Below are positions 8,921 to 16,981 of a stretch of 64,000 bases of DNA, one piece after another. The notes under the pieces are model-generated. The model did not search any database. It was not told the DNA's origin and worked only from the letters and a program-made list of their open reading frames with translations. The position numbers and the translations under genes are program-made. The DNA is from G963665185 sp963665185 (GTDB lineage Bacteria; Desulfobacterota; Desulfovibrionia; Desulfovibrionales; Desulfovibrionaceae), in contig CAXXPO010000018.1 in the NCBI GenBank assembly GCA_963665185.2, forward strand, positions 233,678 through 297,677. Direction: 5' to 3'. The first letter of the stretch is position 1. Every line of letters begins with the position of its first letter.

Positions 8921-9077
8921 TGATGCAAAGGACGCCTTTCTTCAACTGGGCGTTGATCTTGTCTTTATCGGCATCTTCAGGCACGTCCAAAATTCTTCGA
9001 AATGAACCATAAGAGCGTTCAACCCGATAGTAGCCTTTGTTTTCAGTCTTTTCTTCGTGGCTTTTCTCTGGCTGCTG
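8850..9077 (-). pseudogene. remnant of a small heat-shock protein (Hsp20), 5' part lost
   Basis: The minus-strand frame ends with EKTENKGYYRVERSYGSFRR, ILDVPEDADKDKINAQLKKGVL and a charged tail, which is the second half of an Hsp20 alpha-crystallin domain (strands beta 6 to beta 9). Upstream of residue KSHEEK the frame no longer looks like Hsp20 in any reading frame, although it stays open to 9257. The normal protein is about 140-150 residues. The overlap with the transposase fragment suggests rearrangement. Unlikely to make a working chaperone. Confidence 0.6.
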
Positions 9078-9502
9078 CACCTGGACCGACCAAGGGGAAT
9101 CGTGCTGACCATCGACACCATGGTCATGACCAACGACCAAGTCCCGAGGCGGTTCGACGTCAATCCCACCTGCAAAAAGGTCCTTGGCTCCCCGCCTCTC
9201 CAGATGAACCGGGGCCGCTGCATCTTCGACGCCGTTTTCCGTTGGGGCGGCAAGCACTCCAATCGCGGCGGCTCCGCAAAGCGATGATCCGTCCCGTGGT
9301 GCGTATGATTCGAATCCGCTACAGCGAAGTCTTGCCCGTCGTCATCCGCATGGACCGGTTTCTTCGGGCAGGATCTTGTTGCCGTTCTGCTGGATTTCTA
9401 TGCGACAGGGAACAGAGACCACCGCATGAAGCCAAGCTGCAGGCCCTCGATTGGGTTACGAGTCTTCGGAGGCTTTGGGATTTGGAAGAGCGCAGAGTCG
9501 GA

Positions 9503-9793
9503 TTATTTTGTTGTAAAATACGCGGCCAGGTCAGCCACATTGTCCTCGGATAAATCACGGGCCACAGATACCATGGACTTCGGGCCGCGTTTTCCTTCCT
9601 TGAAAGTTACCATGGCAGTGACAAATTCTGCTCGCTCCATGGAATCGAATCCCTTTTTGTGACATATGCAACGCTTGGCCAGAATTTTTCCTTTGGTGGC
9701 ATCACCTCTGTTCGCATTTTGTTGTGCATGCAATACACCGGTCACAAGTAAGACTACCACCATGCTAAACAGTACAAGTGCACTTCGAAGCAT
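9503..9793 (-). CDS. small periplasmic c-type cytochrome with a CxCH haem motif
   Basis: A 96-residue protein with a signal peptide (hydrophobic residues 5-20, likely cleaved after LHA). The mature part is class I cytochrome-like: GDATKGKILAKRC at the haem site, a candidate Met ligand in GPKSM, and the closing helix LSEDNVADLAAYF. The haem motif reads C42-I43-C44-H45, one residue shorter than the canonical CxxCH, so covalent haem attachment is doubtful unless one thioether is made. GAGG precedes the ATG. It lies within a decayed region and may itself be degenerating. Likely role, if intact: periplasmic electron carrier. Confidence 0.7.
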   Translation of the reverse strand: MLRSALVLFSMVVVLLVTGVLHAQQNANRGDATKGKILAKRCICHKKGFDSMERAEFVTAMVTFKEGKRGPKSMVSVARDLSEDNVADLAAYFTTK

Positions 9794-9885
9794 TGGAACC
9801 TCAGTTTTTTATCAGCCTTGCTGGTATGTTGAGTCATCGCCCAATCTTTAGTTTACAGGGACATTGGGTTTTGTGCTCCAGATTC

Positions 9886-10290
9886 CTAGAGCTGTTTATT
9901 AAACTGGTTGACAGGGGGGCCCATCCATCCTTTTAAAAAAATGCAGATTTTCTGCATTATCCGAACGTCACCCGCCAGCCGGGTAAAGTCAAGGTCTCCC
10001 AGTGTGCGCATTAAGCGGTCATGGTCGTCTTTGTACAAGGTTCTTTCCGAATATCCGAAATGTTGCAGCAATTCCTTCTCGACTTGAAACTGGGCATGGC
10101 GAACAGTTTGAGCGATTCAATAGCCTGGAGGGCTGTTGCTGCGTTCGAATTTTTCAAGTCGTGCATGGTACGGGTATGTTCCATTCGCGAAGGGCTATCT
10201 CCACAGCAGGAATATTGCGACTTTGGAATGTTGTTGACGTGCATGTCCAAAGACGGTGATGAAGATGAGGGCATGGATACCATTGCGTCC
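9886..10290 (-). pseudogene. frameshifted hemerythrin-like protein
   Basis: Two minus-strand frames together resemble a bacteriohemerythrin. One frame carries SLDMHVNNI and later KNSNAATALQAIESLKLFAM; the next frame continues with QVEKELLQHFGYSERTLYKDDHDRLMRTLGDL and ends FLKGWMGPPVNQFNKQL. The E-x-x-L, Y-x4-H and closing W-x-x-x-V-x-x pattern fit the four-helix diiron fold, but at least one frame change near 10090 and replaced histidines argue against function. The right edge is a guess, set before the terminator at 10293. Confidence 0.4.
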
Positions 10291-10292
10291 TC

Positions 10293-10329
10293 CCAAAAAA
10301 AAGACCGCACCGTGTAGGTGCTGTCTTTT
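10293..10329 (-). terminator. intrinsic terminator downstream of the 79-aa gene
   Basis: AAAAGACCGCACC (10299-10311) pairs with GGTGCTGTCTTTT (10317-10329) over a GTGTA loop with one mismatch. On the minus strand it is followed by a run of eight T residues. It lies about 50 nt beyond the stop of the minus-strand gene at 10382. Confidence 0.75.
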
Positions 10330-10381
10330 CGTCCGCCGGAAGCCCAGGACAGCCGCAAAATAAAAATTGCAGGACAGCGGT

Positions 10382-10621
10382 TCAGTTCACGCTTCGCGTC
10401 GCAGGATGGGATTCGCGAAGCCGTTCGGTCTCCAGCTGTGCTTCGAGATATATCGTATAGTACAGTGTCAACAGATAGCGACGTTCAAACGCATTGAACC
10501 CCTTGATGATATCGATGAACTTCTTCTTGTATTGCAGATTTACGCTGTCGTTTTCCTTCAGATAACCGTAAAAATCGGTTATAAGCCTCCCCAGTTCATC
10601 AGCGGTATAATTTTCCTTCAT
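10382..10621 (-). CDS. small hypothetical protein (79 aa)
   Basis: Not recognised. The product is 79 residues, soluble, alpha-helical and rich in Tyr, Leu, Lys and Glu (GRLITDFYGYLKENDSVN, then KFIDIIKGFNAFERRYLLTLYYTIYLEAQLETERL). The ATG follows AAAGGAAAAC at good spacing and a clean terminator follows the gene, so it is probably expressed. It is monocistronic, divergent from the TPP riboswitch unit. No cysteines or metal motifs are present. Confidence 0.6.
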   Translation of the reverse strand: MKENYTADELGRLITDFYGYLKENDSVNLQYKKKFIDIIKGFNAFERRYLLTLYYTIYLEAQLETERLRESHPATRSVN

Positions 10622-10818
10622 GATGTTTTCCTTTGCTTGACCGGTTTGTTACAAAGGTAAGGAAGTCTGGAGTTATATCAATTATATTTCCTTCCTGGTT
10701 TCCCGTATTCCCGGTCTTGCAGCGTTGCAGAAAAAATATCCGCACCCCTGTGAAGGGTGGAATGCATATGCACGAAAGGCTTGCCTCATCCGTCTCCCCT
10801 GGTGTATCTCCTTTCCTG

Positions 10819-10900
10819 CCGATTGGGGTGCCCTGCCTTCGCAGGGCTGAGATCATACCCATAGAACCTGAAGCAGTTCGGACTGCCGTAGGGAATTCGG
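10819..10900 (+). promoter_or_regulatory. TPP riboswitch (THI box)
   Basis: The conserved parts of the thiamine pyrophosphate aptamer appear in order: GGGGTGCCC, a short hairpin (CCCTGCCTTCGCAGGG), the CTGAGATCATACCC block, GAACCTGAAGCAGTTCGGACTGC and CGTAGGGAA. The closing stem P1 is CCGATT (10819-10824) with AATTCGG (10894-10900). It lies 185 nt upstream of the Thi4 gene, which it should shut off when TPP is abundant. A GC-rich hairpin around 10990-11010 could be part of the expression platform, but I cannot tell whether control is on termination or translation. Confidence 0.95.
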
Positions 10901-11085
10901 AGAGCCTGCATGAAAGGTTTGCCTCAAGCCAGCCAATCCCCCACAGCTCCCTCCATTAATATTCTCCGGTGAATTGCGTTTGTCTGTCCCTTTGGGCGGG
11001 CAGGGTTCTTGTGGTGTGTTCTCGTGTTTACGTCAACGGGCAGGGATGCTCCGGGACGCCATCCACAACATGACAAGGGGTTTTC

Positions 11086-11874
11086 ATGCAACTCGACGAA
11101 CGTATCATCACCGAAGCCATCATCACCGAATTCTATAACAAGTTCCGTGAAAGTCTGGACCTGGACGTGGCCATTGTAGGCGCCGGACCTTCGGGCCTGA
11201 CGGCGGCCTACAAGTTGTCAGGCGCCGGTTACAAGGTGGCGCTGTTTGAACGAAAGCTGAGCATCGGCGGCGGCATGTGGGGCGGCGGCATGACCTACAA
11301 CTTCATCGTGGTTCAGGAAGAAGGCAAGGGCGTACTGGAGGAGATCGGCGTGCCGCTCAAGGAATACGCTCCCGGTTATTTCACGGCCGACGCGGTGACG
11401 GCGACCACGACCCTGGCATCCAAGGCGGCTTTGGCCGGAACCCGTTTTTTCAACTGCATGAACGTGGAAGACGTATGTATTCGTGGAATGGGCGACGACC
11501 AGCGCGTCACGGGCATTGTCATAAATTCTTCGCCCGTCGAGATTGCCGGACTGCATGTGGACCCGCTGGTGCTCAACTGCAAGTACCTCATCGAGGCGAC
11601 AGGGCACGACACGGAAGTTCTCAAAACTCTTGTACGCAAAAACGGCATTCGTCTGAACACGCCTTCCGGCGGAATTGAAGGAGAACGTTCCATGTGGGCG
11701 GACAAGGCCGAATCCACCACCGTGGATAACACCCGGGAAGTATTTCCCGGCGTGTACGTTGCCGGGATGGCGGCCAATGCCGTGTATGGTGCGCATCGCA
11801 TGGGGCCGATTTTCGGTGGCATGCTGCTCTCTGGATGCAAGGTTGCCGAGTCCATTGCCAAGGTTCTTGGATAA
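11086..11874 (+). CDS. thi4: sulfide-dependent ADP-thiazole synthase (Thi4 family)
   Basis: Builds the thiazole moiety of thiamine from NAD and glycine. The 262-residue protein has the dinucleotide motif VGAGPSGLTAA (about 28-38), the family block FERKLSIGGGMWGGGM and the C-terminal GMAANAVYGAHRMGPIFGGM. At the position where yeast Thi4 carries the sacrificial cysteine, this protein has His157 (AGLHVDP), as in archaeal and anaerobe enzymes that use free sulfide catalytically rather than destroying their own Cys. This suits a sulfide-rich anaerobe. The TPP riboswitch upstream confirms the pathway. No other thi gene is adjacent. Confidence 0.93.
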   Translation: MQLDERIITEAIITEFYNKFRESLDLDVAIVGAGPSGLTAAYKLSGAGYKVALFERKLSIGGGMWGGGMTYNFIVVQEEGKGVLEEIGVPLKEYAPGYFTADAVTATTTLASKAALAGTRFFNCMNVEDVCIRGMGDDQRVTGIVINSSPVEIAGLHVDPLVLNCKYLIEATGHDTEVLKTLVRKNGIRLNTPSGGIEGERSMWADKAESTTVDNTREVFPGVYVAGMAANAVYGAHRMGPIFGGMLLSGCKVAESIAKVLG

Positions 11875-11985
11875 ACTATCGCATACCGCAGGGGCCGCCT
11901 GTCTGTGGCATGGCAGGCAGGCCCCTGCAGTTGTAATGTCTTGCCGGATTGCCTTCCGCATCCGGCGCGGCTATAGTCCGCCTCC

Positions 11986-12435
11986 ATGCCGGGATACAAA
12001 ACACACATGACCGGTGGAGCCGTCCTGGCTGCCGCCATTCTTGGATTTCTTATCTGGCGGGGCTGGTATGTCCCCGATCTTGCCTTGGGAGCCGTACTCG
12101 TCTGCATCAGTGTGTTGGCCTCGCTTTTTCCGGATGTGGATACAGACTCCAAGGGGCAGAGTCTCTATTACGGCCTATTGGTTGTTGTGGACGTGGTGCT
12201 CATGGTCAAAGGGTGTTACAAATGGGCGGCCATTCTCGGGCTGGCGGCCATGCTTCCGGCCATCGGCCATCATCGGGGCTGGACCCATACTTGGTGGGCC
12301 ATGCTCCTTGTTCCTTTGCCCATTCTTCTGCTGCCTCTGTTTTTTTTTAAGATTCCGGTAGATTATATGTTCCCTTTCTATCTGGCCGCCGTGGCCGGGT
12401 ATTTTTCCCACCTGCTGCTGGATCGTGAGTTTTAA
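11986..12435 (+). CDS. DUF457 / YdjM-type membrane-bound metal-dependent hydrolase
   Basis: A 149-residue inner-membrane protein with about four hydrophobic segments. The family pattern is present: an N-terminal histidine in KTHMTGG, the acidic pair in LFPDVDTDS (about 48-56) and HHRGWTHTWW (about 95-104), which together resemble a metal site within the membrane. Members are annotated as putative hydrolases and one E. coli member is LexA-regulated; no substrate is known. It ends 19 nt before the start of the alpha/beta hydrolase, so the two are probably co-transcribed. Confidence 0.8.
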   Translation: MPGYKTHMTGGAVLAAAILGFLIWRGWYVPDLALGAVLVCISVLASLFPDVDTDSKGQSLYYGLLVVVDVVLMVKGCYKWAAILGLAAMLPAIGHHRGWTHTWWAMLLVPLPILLLPLFFFKIPVDYMFPFYLAAVAGYFSHLLLDREF

Positions 12436-12454
12436 GTATTCTGAAGGAAAAAAC

Positions 12455-13255
12455 ATGCCTCATATTCAGTTGCACGATCTTGATATGTATTACGAAGAAG
12501 TGGGCGTGGGGCGTGCAGTGCTTTTTTTGCACGGGGCGTTTTCGCGTGGTGTCATCGCCTTCGGCACCCAACTGACGTTGCTGCACAGGTCCTGCCGTGG
12601 ACTGTACCCGGATTTGCGCGGCCATGGCCGCACCCGCTGTTCTGATCCGACGTGGAGCCTTTCACGCATGGCCGACGACGTGCTGTTGTTCTGTGGCGCC
12701 CTTGGGTTGGAGCAGGTGCATGTGGTGGGGTACAGTATGGGCGGATCCGTTGCCCTGTATGCTGCCTGCCGGGAGCCGGACCGGTTTGCCAGTATTGCGA
12801 CCATTGGAACCGCCGGTTGCGTTACCAGGACAGTTACAGAGAATGCCGTTCAGTTCGAACCGGAAGCTTTGGAGCAATCCGGGCGTGAAGATTTTATCGA
12901 GGCGGTCCGTGCCAACCACATGCAGGCCCACGATGGCGACTGGAAATCCCTGGTGCGCCAGACAACGGCCAGTTGGCGTAGCGAACCGCAGCTTGCCGAT
13001 GTCGATTTGGCCCGCATTGGTGTGCCGTGTCTCTTTATGGCGGGCGAGGAAGATGAGCTGGTGCGGCGTGAACATCTGGACCGTCTGGCCGGAGCGGTCG
13101 GCAACGGGCAGGTGTTTGTGGCCGGAGGATGTGGGCACGGCGTGCATCAGGTGGGGCAGGCCCCGCAGGAAGTGCATGAAAGGCTTTTCCGGTTATGGGA
13201 GGAAGGGGAAGCGCCCCACAGAGGCTCTGGCACCGCATTCCGCGAGGCACTATAA
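12455..13255 (+). CDS. alpha/beta hydrolase
   Basis: A 266-residue cytoplasmic serine hydrolase. The oxyanion-hole HG motif is in LFLHGAFSRG (about 26-35), the nucleophile elbow GYSMGG places the catalytic Ser near residue 97, an acid is expected in FMAGEEDELV (about 196-205) and the catalytic His is in GGCGHGVHQ near residue 228. The ATG at 12455 is chosen over one at 12425 because GAAGGAAAAAAC precedes it and the earlier start lies inside the DUF457 gene. The substrate cannot be deduced; the fold covers esterases, lactonases and C-C hydrolases. Confidence 0.85.
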   Translation: MPHIQLHDLDMYYEEVGVGRAVLFLHGAFSRGVIAFGTQLTLLHRSCRGLYPDLRGHGRTRCSDPTWSLSRMADDVLLFCGALGLEQVHVVGYSMGGSVALYAACREPDRFASIATIGTAGCVTRTVTENAVQFEPEALEQSGREDFIEAVRANHMQAHDGDWKSLVRQTTASWRSEPQLADVDLARIGVPCLFMAGEEDELVRREHLDRLAGAVGNGQVFVAGGCGHGVHQVGQAPQEVHERLFRLWEEGEAPHRGSGTAFREAL

Positions 13256-13261
13256 AGAACC

Positions 13262-13333
13262 CCGCCCCGGCACGACAAACGCCCGAACAAACATGTCAGT
13301 ACACTTGTTCGGGCGTTTGTCGTGCCGGGGCGG
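13262..13333. repeat. 29-bp perfect inverted repeat, probable strong bidirectional terminator
   Basis: Bases 13262-13290 are the exact reverse complement of 13305-13333, with a 14-base loop (ACATGTCAGTACAC). The arms are GC-rich and contain GCCCGAAC and CGGCACGAC. The structure fills the space between two convergent genes, where a terminator is expected, but it lacks a T-run, so it may instead stop or protect transcripts by sheer stem strength. Confidence 0.85.
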
Positions 13334-13342
13334 CCGGAAATA

Positions 13343-14398
13343 CTACCAGCGGCGGCCCAGCAATGGCAGCCAGTCCGGGGAGACAGCATCCCGGAAAGGC
13401 TCTCCTATATGTTCCAGAGGCCAGAGTCCGTCCTGCAATCGGATGCCCCAGACCTTCATCAGCCGCATGGGGTACTTTTGATTGCAGGAAAAGTTGTTGT
13501 CCGGTCCAATTTCGATCAGTTCGGATTCGTCACGCGTCGTGGCAGCCATGGTCAGGGGAAAGAATGTGGCTTGATGCAACAGGTGGCCTTTGGCGGCAAG
13601 CAGGGTCTGGCTGATGGGGACAAAATCTTCCTTCCACAGCCGGTGTCCCTGACTGGGCAGGGTCTCGTTGCAGACAAACGCAATGGGGGTGTCGCCGAGG
13701 CCGTGGTAGGTTGCCGTCGCCTTGGCATCGGCCACGACCACACTGCCTATTGCAAGTGTCTGCAATAGGGCGGCGGTGTGGGCAGCCACTTCTTTGTCTC
13801 GTTCCAGGGCGGTTATTTCAATCGAGGCAAAGCTGTTTCTCCGGGCGCAGATAGCCATGGCCACAGACAGGATGCCCGTACCTGCGCCGATGTCCAGTCC
13901 GATGAACCGGTTTGCAAAGAGTGAGGGGTCAAGGCGGCGGGTCATGATGTCGCCCAGAATATGGGCTGTCCGCGGCAGGTCGGCCACCATACACAGGGCA
14001 AAACCCAGTTTGAGCAGCCGGGAACGCAGGTCGCTTTGCCCTTCCAGGCTGGCGGTTCCGTGCCTTCGGTGCACAAACTGGTCAAGTGTGCGCAGGGCTT
14101 CTGCTTCAGTGGGAGCGCGGTGAATGTATTGGGGGTGGAGGTAGGCCAGCAGGAAATCCGCTGCAAACCGGCACAGAATCTGTCCGGGAAGTTTGCCGTC
14201 CGGGAACTGTGCCGGGTCGGACAACACGTTCAGCCAGTCGGCCAGGGAGCGGGAGGGGCCGCACTCCGGCACAAGCACGGGCGTTTTCAGGGCAGGGCGA
14301 TAAAGGAGCTGTTTGGCCGCCAGGGCAATATTTTGCTTTGGAAGCATGATATCGGGGCGGCTTTTGTCATGTGCGGGTTGTTTCGAATCCCGTCCCAT
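13343..14398 (-). CDS. SAM-dependent methyltransferase-like protein
   Basis: A 351-residue protein whose middle holds the class I methyltransferase motif I, GLDIGAGTGILSVA (about 166-179), followed by an acidic residue in ITALERDKEV (about 195-204) that would hold the SAM ribose. The N-terminal half is helical and without a recognised domain. AGGAGTCGCC precedes the ATG. Downstream of motif I, FVCNETLPSQG occupies the place of motif IV and recalls the double-glutamate loop of arginine methyltransferases, which is suggestive only. It follows the YkgJ-type gene by 30 nt and shares its direction. Substrate unknown. Confidence 0.7.
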   Translation of the reverse strand: MGRDSKQPAHDKSRPDIMLPKQNIALAAKQLLYRPALKTPVLVPECGPSRSLADWLNVLSDPAQFPDGKLPGQILCRFAADFLLAYLHPQYIHRAPTEAEALRTLDQFVHRRHGTASLEGQSDLRSRLLKLGFALCMVADLPRTAHILGDIMTRRLDPSLFANRFIGLDIGAGTGILSVAMAICARRNSFASIEITALERDKEVAAHTAALLQTLAIGSVVVADAKATATYHGLGDTPIAFVCNETLPSQGHRLWKEDFVPISQTLLAAKGHLLHQATFFPLTMAATTRDESELIEIGPDNNFSCNQKYPMRLMKVWGIRLQDGLWPLEHIGEPFRDAVSPDWLPLLGRRW

Positions 14399-14428
14399 GG
14401 CGACTCCTGAAGCGCGGCGTTTGGACCG

Positions 14429-15202
14429 CTATGCCATTTTTTTTGCCAGTGTTGCGCATTCGCCGAACAGAACCAGTTCCACCCAGTCCATGGCGAATGC
14501 CAGAGCGTTTTCCTCGTCCGCAAGAATGGCCTGCTGTCGGGCCTCGTCCACGTCCAGGCGTTTGAAAAGCTGCATGTCGCTGATGAAACGCTGAAAATTG
14601 TCCACCTGATAGACGGCCATGAGGATCATGGTTGCCCGTTTGGCATCCACGCAACGACCGGCCATTTTCTGCCTGGCCATGATGCCGATCCAGCGATCGT
14701 TGGAGACATTGTAGGGTTCCAGTCCCTGGTCGGCGAACCATTCGTCGATGGTCCATTCTTTTTCCTCGCGAAAGCCTTTGCAGTGCGGTTCCCGCACCAG
14801 GAAGAACTGCTCCACGATGCGTCCGCCTTCCCCCAGCTTGGCGGCCCGTCCTACGGGGTAGGTGCGGCAGGCGCCGGGGCGATTTTCATAGACCGAGCAT
14901 CCGGTATCACGCACAAAGTGACAGGGGTGGTGCTGTCTTTCGGTCATGCGCAGCTTGAGCGCTGGAAAGCCGGTATCCGGGGCCACCAGAACTTCGGCCA
15001 GCCCTTCGATGAAATCCTTGCTGGAAAGACCCAGGCCCTTGCGCAATCGCAGCACGTCGTACGGTGTGAGTTGCAGGGTCAGGTCGCCGCAGCAGGCGTT
15101 GAAGCATTGCACTGCCGGATGGCAGGCAAAACGGAAAGCCTCGCCGTCCTTGATTTCCGGAAGGCTGTTCAAAAATTGTTCTGTGGCGTCAGGTTGGTTC
15201 AT
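14429..15202 (-). CDS. YkgJ-family cysteine-cluster protein
   Basis: A 257-residue cytoplasmic protein of the zinc/iron-chelating YkgJ group. Conserved cysteines are seen in CFNACCGDLTLQLTPYDVLRL (first block, about 34-54), CHFVRDTGCSVYENRPGACRTYP (about 101-123) and EPHCKGF (about 146). The start at 15202 is chosen because GGAGCAAAA precedes it; a longer open frame to 16108 merely overlaps the amino-acid binding-protein gene on the other strand. The family probably binds a metal or Fe-S cluster; no reaction is established. It heads a pair with the methyltransferase gene. Confidence 0.82.
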   Translation of the reverse strand: MNQPDATEQFLNSLPEIKDGEAFRFACHPAVQCFNACCGDLTLQLTPYDVLRLRKGLGLSSKDFIEGLAEVLVAPDTGFPALKLRMTERQHHPCHFVRDTGCSVYENRPGACRTYPVGRAAKLGEGGRIVEQFFLVREPHCKGFREEKEWTIDEWFADQGLEPYNVSNDRWIGIMARQKMAGRCVDAKRATMILMAVYQVDNFQRFISDMQLFKRLDVDEARQQAILADEENALAFAMDWVELVLFGECATLAKKMA

Positions 15203-15379
15203 TTTTGCTCCAAAAGTATTGGGAATGTACGCTTCATACGTTCCCTTGCAGGGAATGGCAAGGCAGCCTGGTCCTTGCGGGCCGGGCGCAAGTCTGATAA
15301 TGCGCAAAGCTTGGACTTCCGGGTTGTTTAGAGTGAGTCTGTTGCCAGACGTTCTTATCACATTTTTTGGAGGAAAACA

Positions 15380-16126
15380 GTGAAACGCATCGCCACAATC
15401 ATCTGCTGTGCCATGCTGATGGCGGCTTTCGCAATGGTCGGTACGGCCATGGCCAAGAAAACCTATGTGAATGGTATTGATCTCAACTTTCCGCCTTATG
15501 GTTATGTGGACAAAACAGGACAGCCTGCCGGGTTTGACGTGGAGTCCATGGATTGGATTGCCAAGAAATTCGACTTCAACGTCAAGCACCAGCCCATGGA
15601 TTGGTCGGGTATCATTCCCGCGCTGACCTCCGGCAAGATAGACCTTATCGCCTCGGGTATGAGCATTACTCCTGAACGTGAAAAAGTCGTTAATTTCTCC
15701 ATTCCCTACAAGACCATCAAGCAGGTCATGGTGGTAAAGAACGGCTCCGATCTCACTCCGGCAACGATTCTTGACGGCCAGAAACGTCTTGGCGTGCAGC
15801 GCGGAACAACCGCCCTGGAATGGCTCGAAGAAAACAAGGACAAGCACAACTATACGCTGGTCATCTATGACTCCTCCCCCCTTGCCGTGCAGGACATGGT
15901 CATGGGACGCGTGGATGCCTGCCCCATGGACGACACCATTGCCAAGGAAGTCGCCAAGGCCAAGCCCGTCACCGTACTGGGTGAATTCGGCCAGCCTGCC
16001 GAATACTACGGCTATGCCGTGCGCAAGGAAGACAAGGAACTGCTTGAAACCATCAACAAGGGGCTGAATATGCTCATGAAAGACCCCTATTGGGACGAAC
16101 TCAAGCACAAGTACGGCGTGAAATAA
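15380..16126 (+). CDS. amino-acid ABC transporter, periplasmic binding protein
   Basis: A 248-residue SBP_bac_3 family protein that captures a polar amino acid in the periplasm. It has a signal peptide (residues 1-25, cleaved near AMA), the ligand-facing NFPPYGYVD and PAGFDVESMDWIAKK segments, and the GMSITPEREKVVNFSIPY signature near residue 95. TGGAGGAAAACA precedes the start. It opens a four-gene operon with two permeases and one ATPase, the HisJ/GlnH arrangement. Ligand specificity cannot be read from sequence alone. Confidence 0.92.
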   Translation: MKRIATIICCAMLMAAFAMVGTAMAKKTYVNGIDLNFPPYGYVDKTGQPAGFDVESMDWIAKKFDFNVKHQPMDWSGIIPALTSGKIDLIASGMSITPEREKVVNFSIPYKTIKQVMVVKNGSDLTPATILDGQKRLGVQRGTTALEWLEENKDKHNYTLVIYDSSPLAVQDMVMGRVDACPMDDTIAKEVAKAKPVTVLGEFGQPAEYYGYAVRKEDKELLETINKGLNMLMKDPYWDELKHKYGVK

Positions 16127-16151
16127 TTTCCGCGTCTTCTCAGCCCTTTCC

Positions 16152-16194
16152 TGGAAAGGTCCTGGCTGTCATCAAAAGTCGGGACCTTTCTTTC
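16152..16194 (+). terminator. intra-operon hairpin after the binding-protein gene
   Basis: GAAAGGTCCTGGCT (16154-16167) pairs with AGTCGGGACCTTTC (16177-16190) with wobble pairs only, and is followed by TTTCC. Such hairpins lower read-through or stabilise the upstream message so that the binding protein is made in excess of the membrane parts. Confidence 0.6.
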
Positions 16195-16243
16195 CGTAAA
16201 AAGGGGGCGCTTCTTTTCCCACTTTGTTACCTTTGGCAGGCGT

Positions 16244-16912
16244 ATGGAAAACGTATTTACAATCATCTGGGAAGCATTGCCCTACATTCTGGGCGGAACT
16301 TTGAACACCGTCCTGCTTGTGGCCGGAGCCATGGGGCTTGGGCTTGTTCTGGGCATCCCCATGGCAGTGGGCCAGGTGTATGGTTCCCGTCCGGTACGCA
16401 AGCTGGTGCGGCTGTATGTGTGGTTTTTTCGTGGCGTGCCCATCCTGGTGCAACTGTTTCTGTTCTATTTCGGCCTGTTTTCCCTCACGGGAATAAATTT
16501 GAGCGCATTCATGGCCGCCATCATCGTGTTGGGGCTAACCAGCACGGCATATCAATCCCAAATTTTCCGGGGGGCCATCCAATCCCTGTCCGCCGGGCAG
16601 CTCAAGGCGGCACGCGCCCTGGGCATGAGCGATTTCACGGCCATCACCACCATTATCCTGCCGCAGGCTCTGCGCCTGGCTATTCCCGGATGGTCCAACG
16701 AGTATTCCATTCTACTCAAGGATTCGGCCCTGGCTTTCGTTATCGGCGTTACCGAGATCATGGCCCGGACCCATTTCGTGGCCACACGCACCTTCGAGCA
16801 CCTGGGCCTGTATATTCTGGCCGGGGCCATTTATTTTGTTCTTACGTACTTGGGCGTGAAGGTGCTGCGCGGTCTGGAACACAAGTGGCGCATCGCCGGG
16901 TATACGCAGTAA
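16244..16912 (+). CDS. amino-acid ABC transporter permease (HisM/GlnP type)
   Basis: A 222-residue inner-membrane permease with about five hydrophobic helices. The family signature is present: YVWFFRGVPILVQLFLFYFGL (about 47-67) and the EAA loop QLKAARALGMSDFTAITTIILPQALRLAIPG (about 118-148), which docks onto the ATPase. It is the first of two different permeases flanking the ATPase gene and should form a heterodimer with the product of 17750-18436. Confidence 0.92.
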   Translation: MENVFTIIWEALPYILGGTLNTVLLVAGAMGLGLVLGIPMAVGQVYGSRPVRKLVRLYVWFFRGVPILVQLFLFYFGLFSLTGINLSAFMAAIIVLGLTSTAYQSQIFRGAIQSLSAGQLKAARALGMSDFTAITTIILPQALRLAIPGWSNEYSILLKDSALAFVIGVTEIMARTHFVATRTFEHLGLYILAGAIYFVLTYLGVKVLRGLEHKWRIAGYTQ

Positions 16913-16981
16913 CCGGCGTTTTCAACGCTCCATTGAAACGCATCTTCTCAAGATACATGCATAATAAGGAATAACGCGACC

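Noticed and set aside
14429..16108. Minus-strand open frame of 559 codons
   Set aside because: Only the part up to 15202 reads as the YkgJ-type protein; the rest lies opposite the clear amino-acid binding-protein gene and lacks a ribosome binding site.
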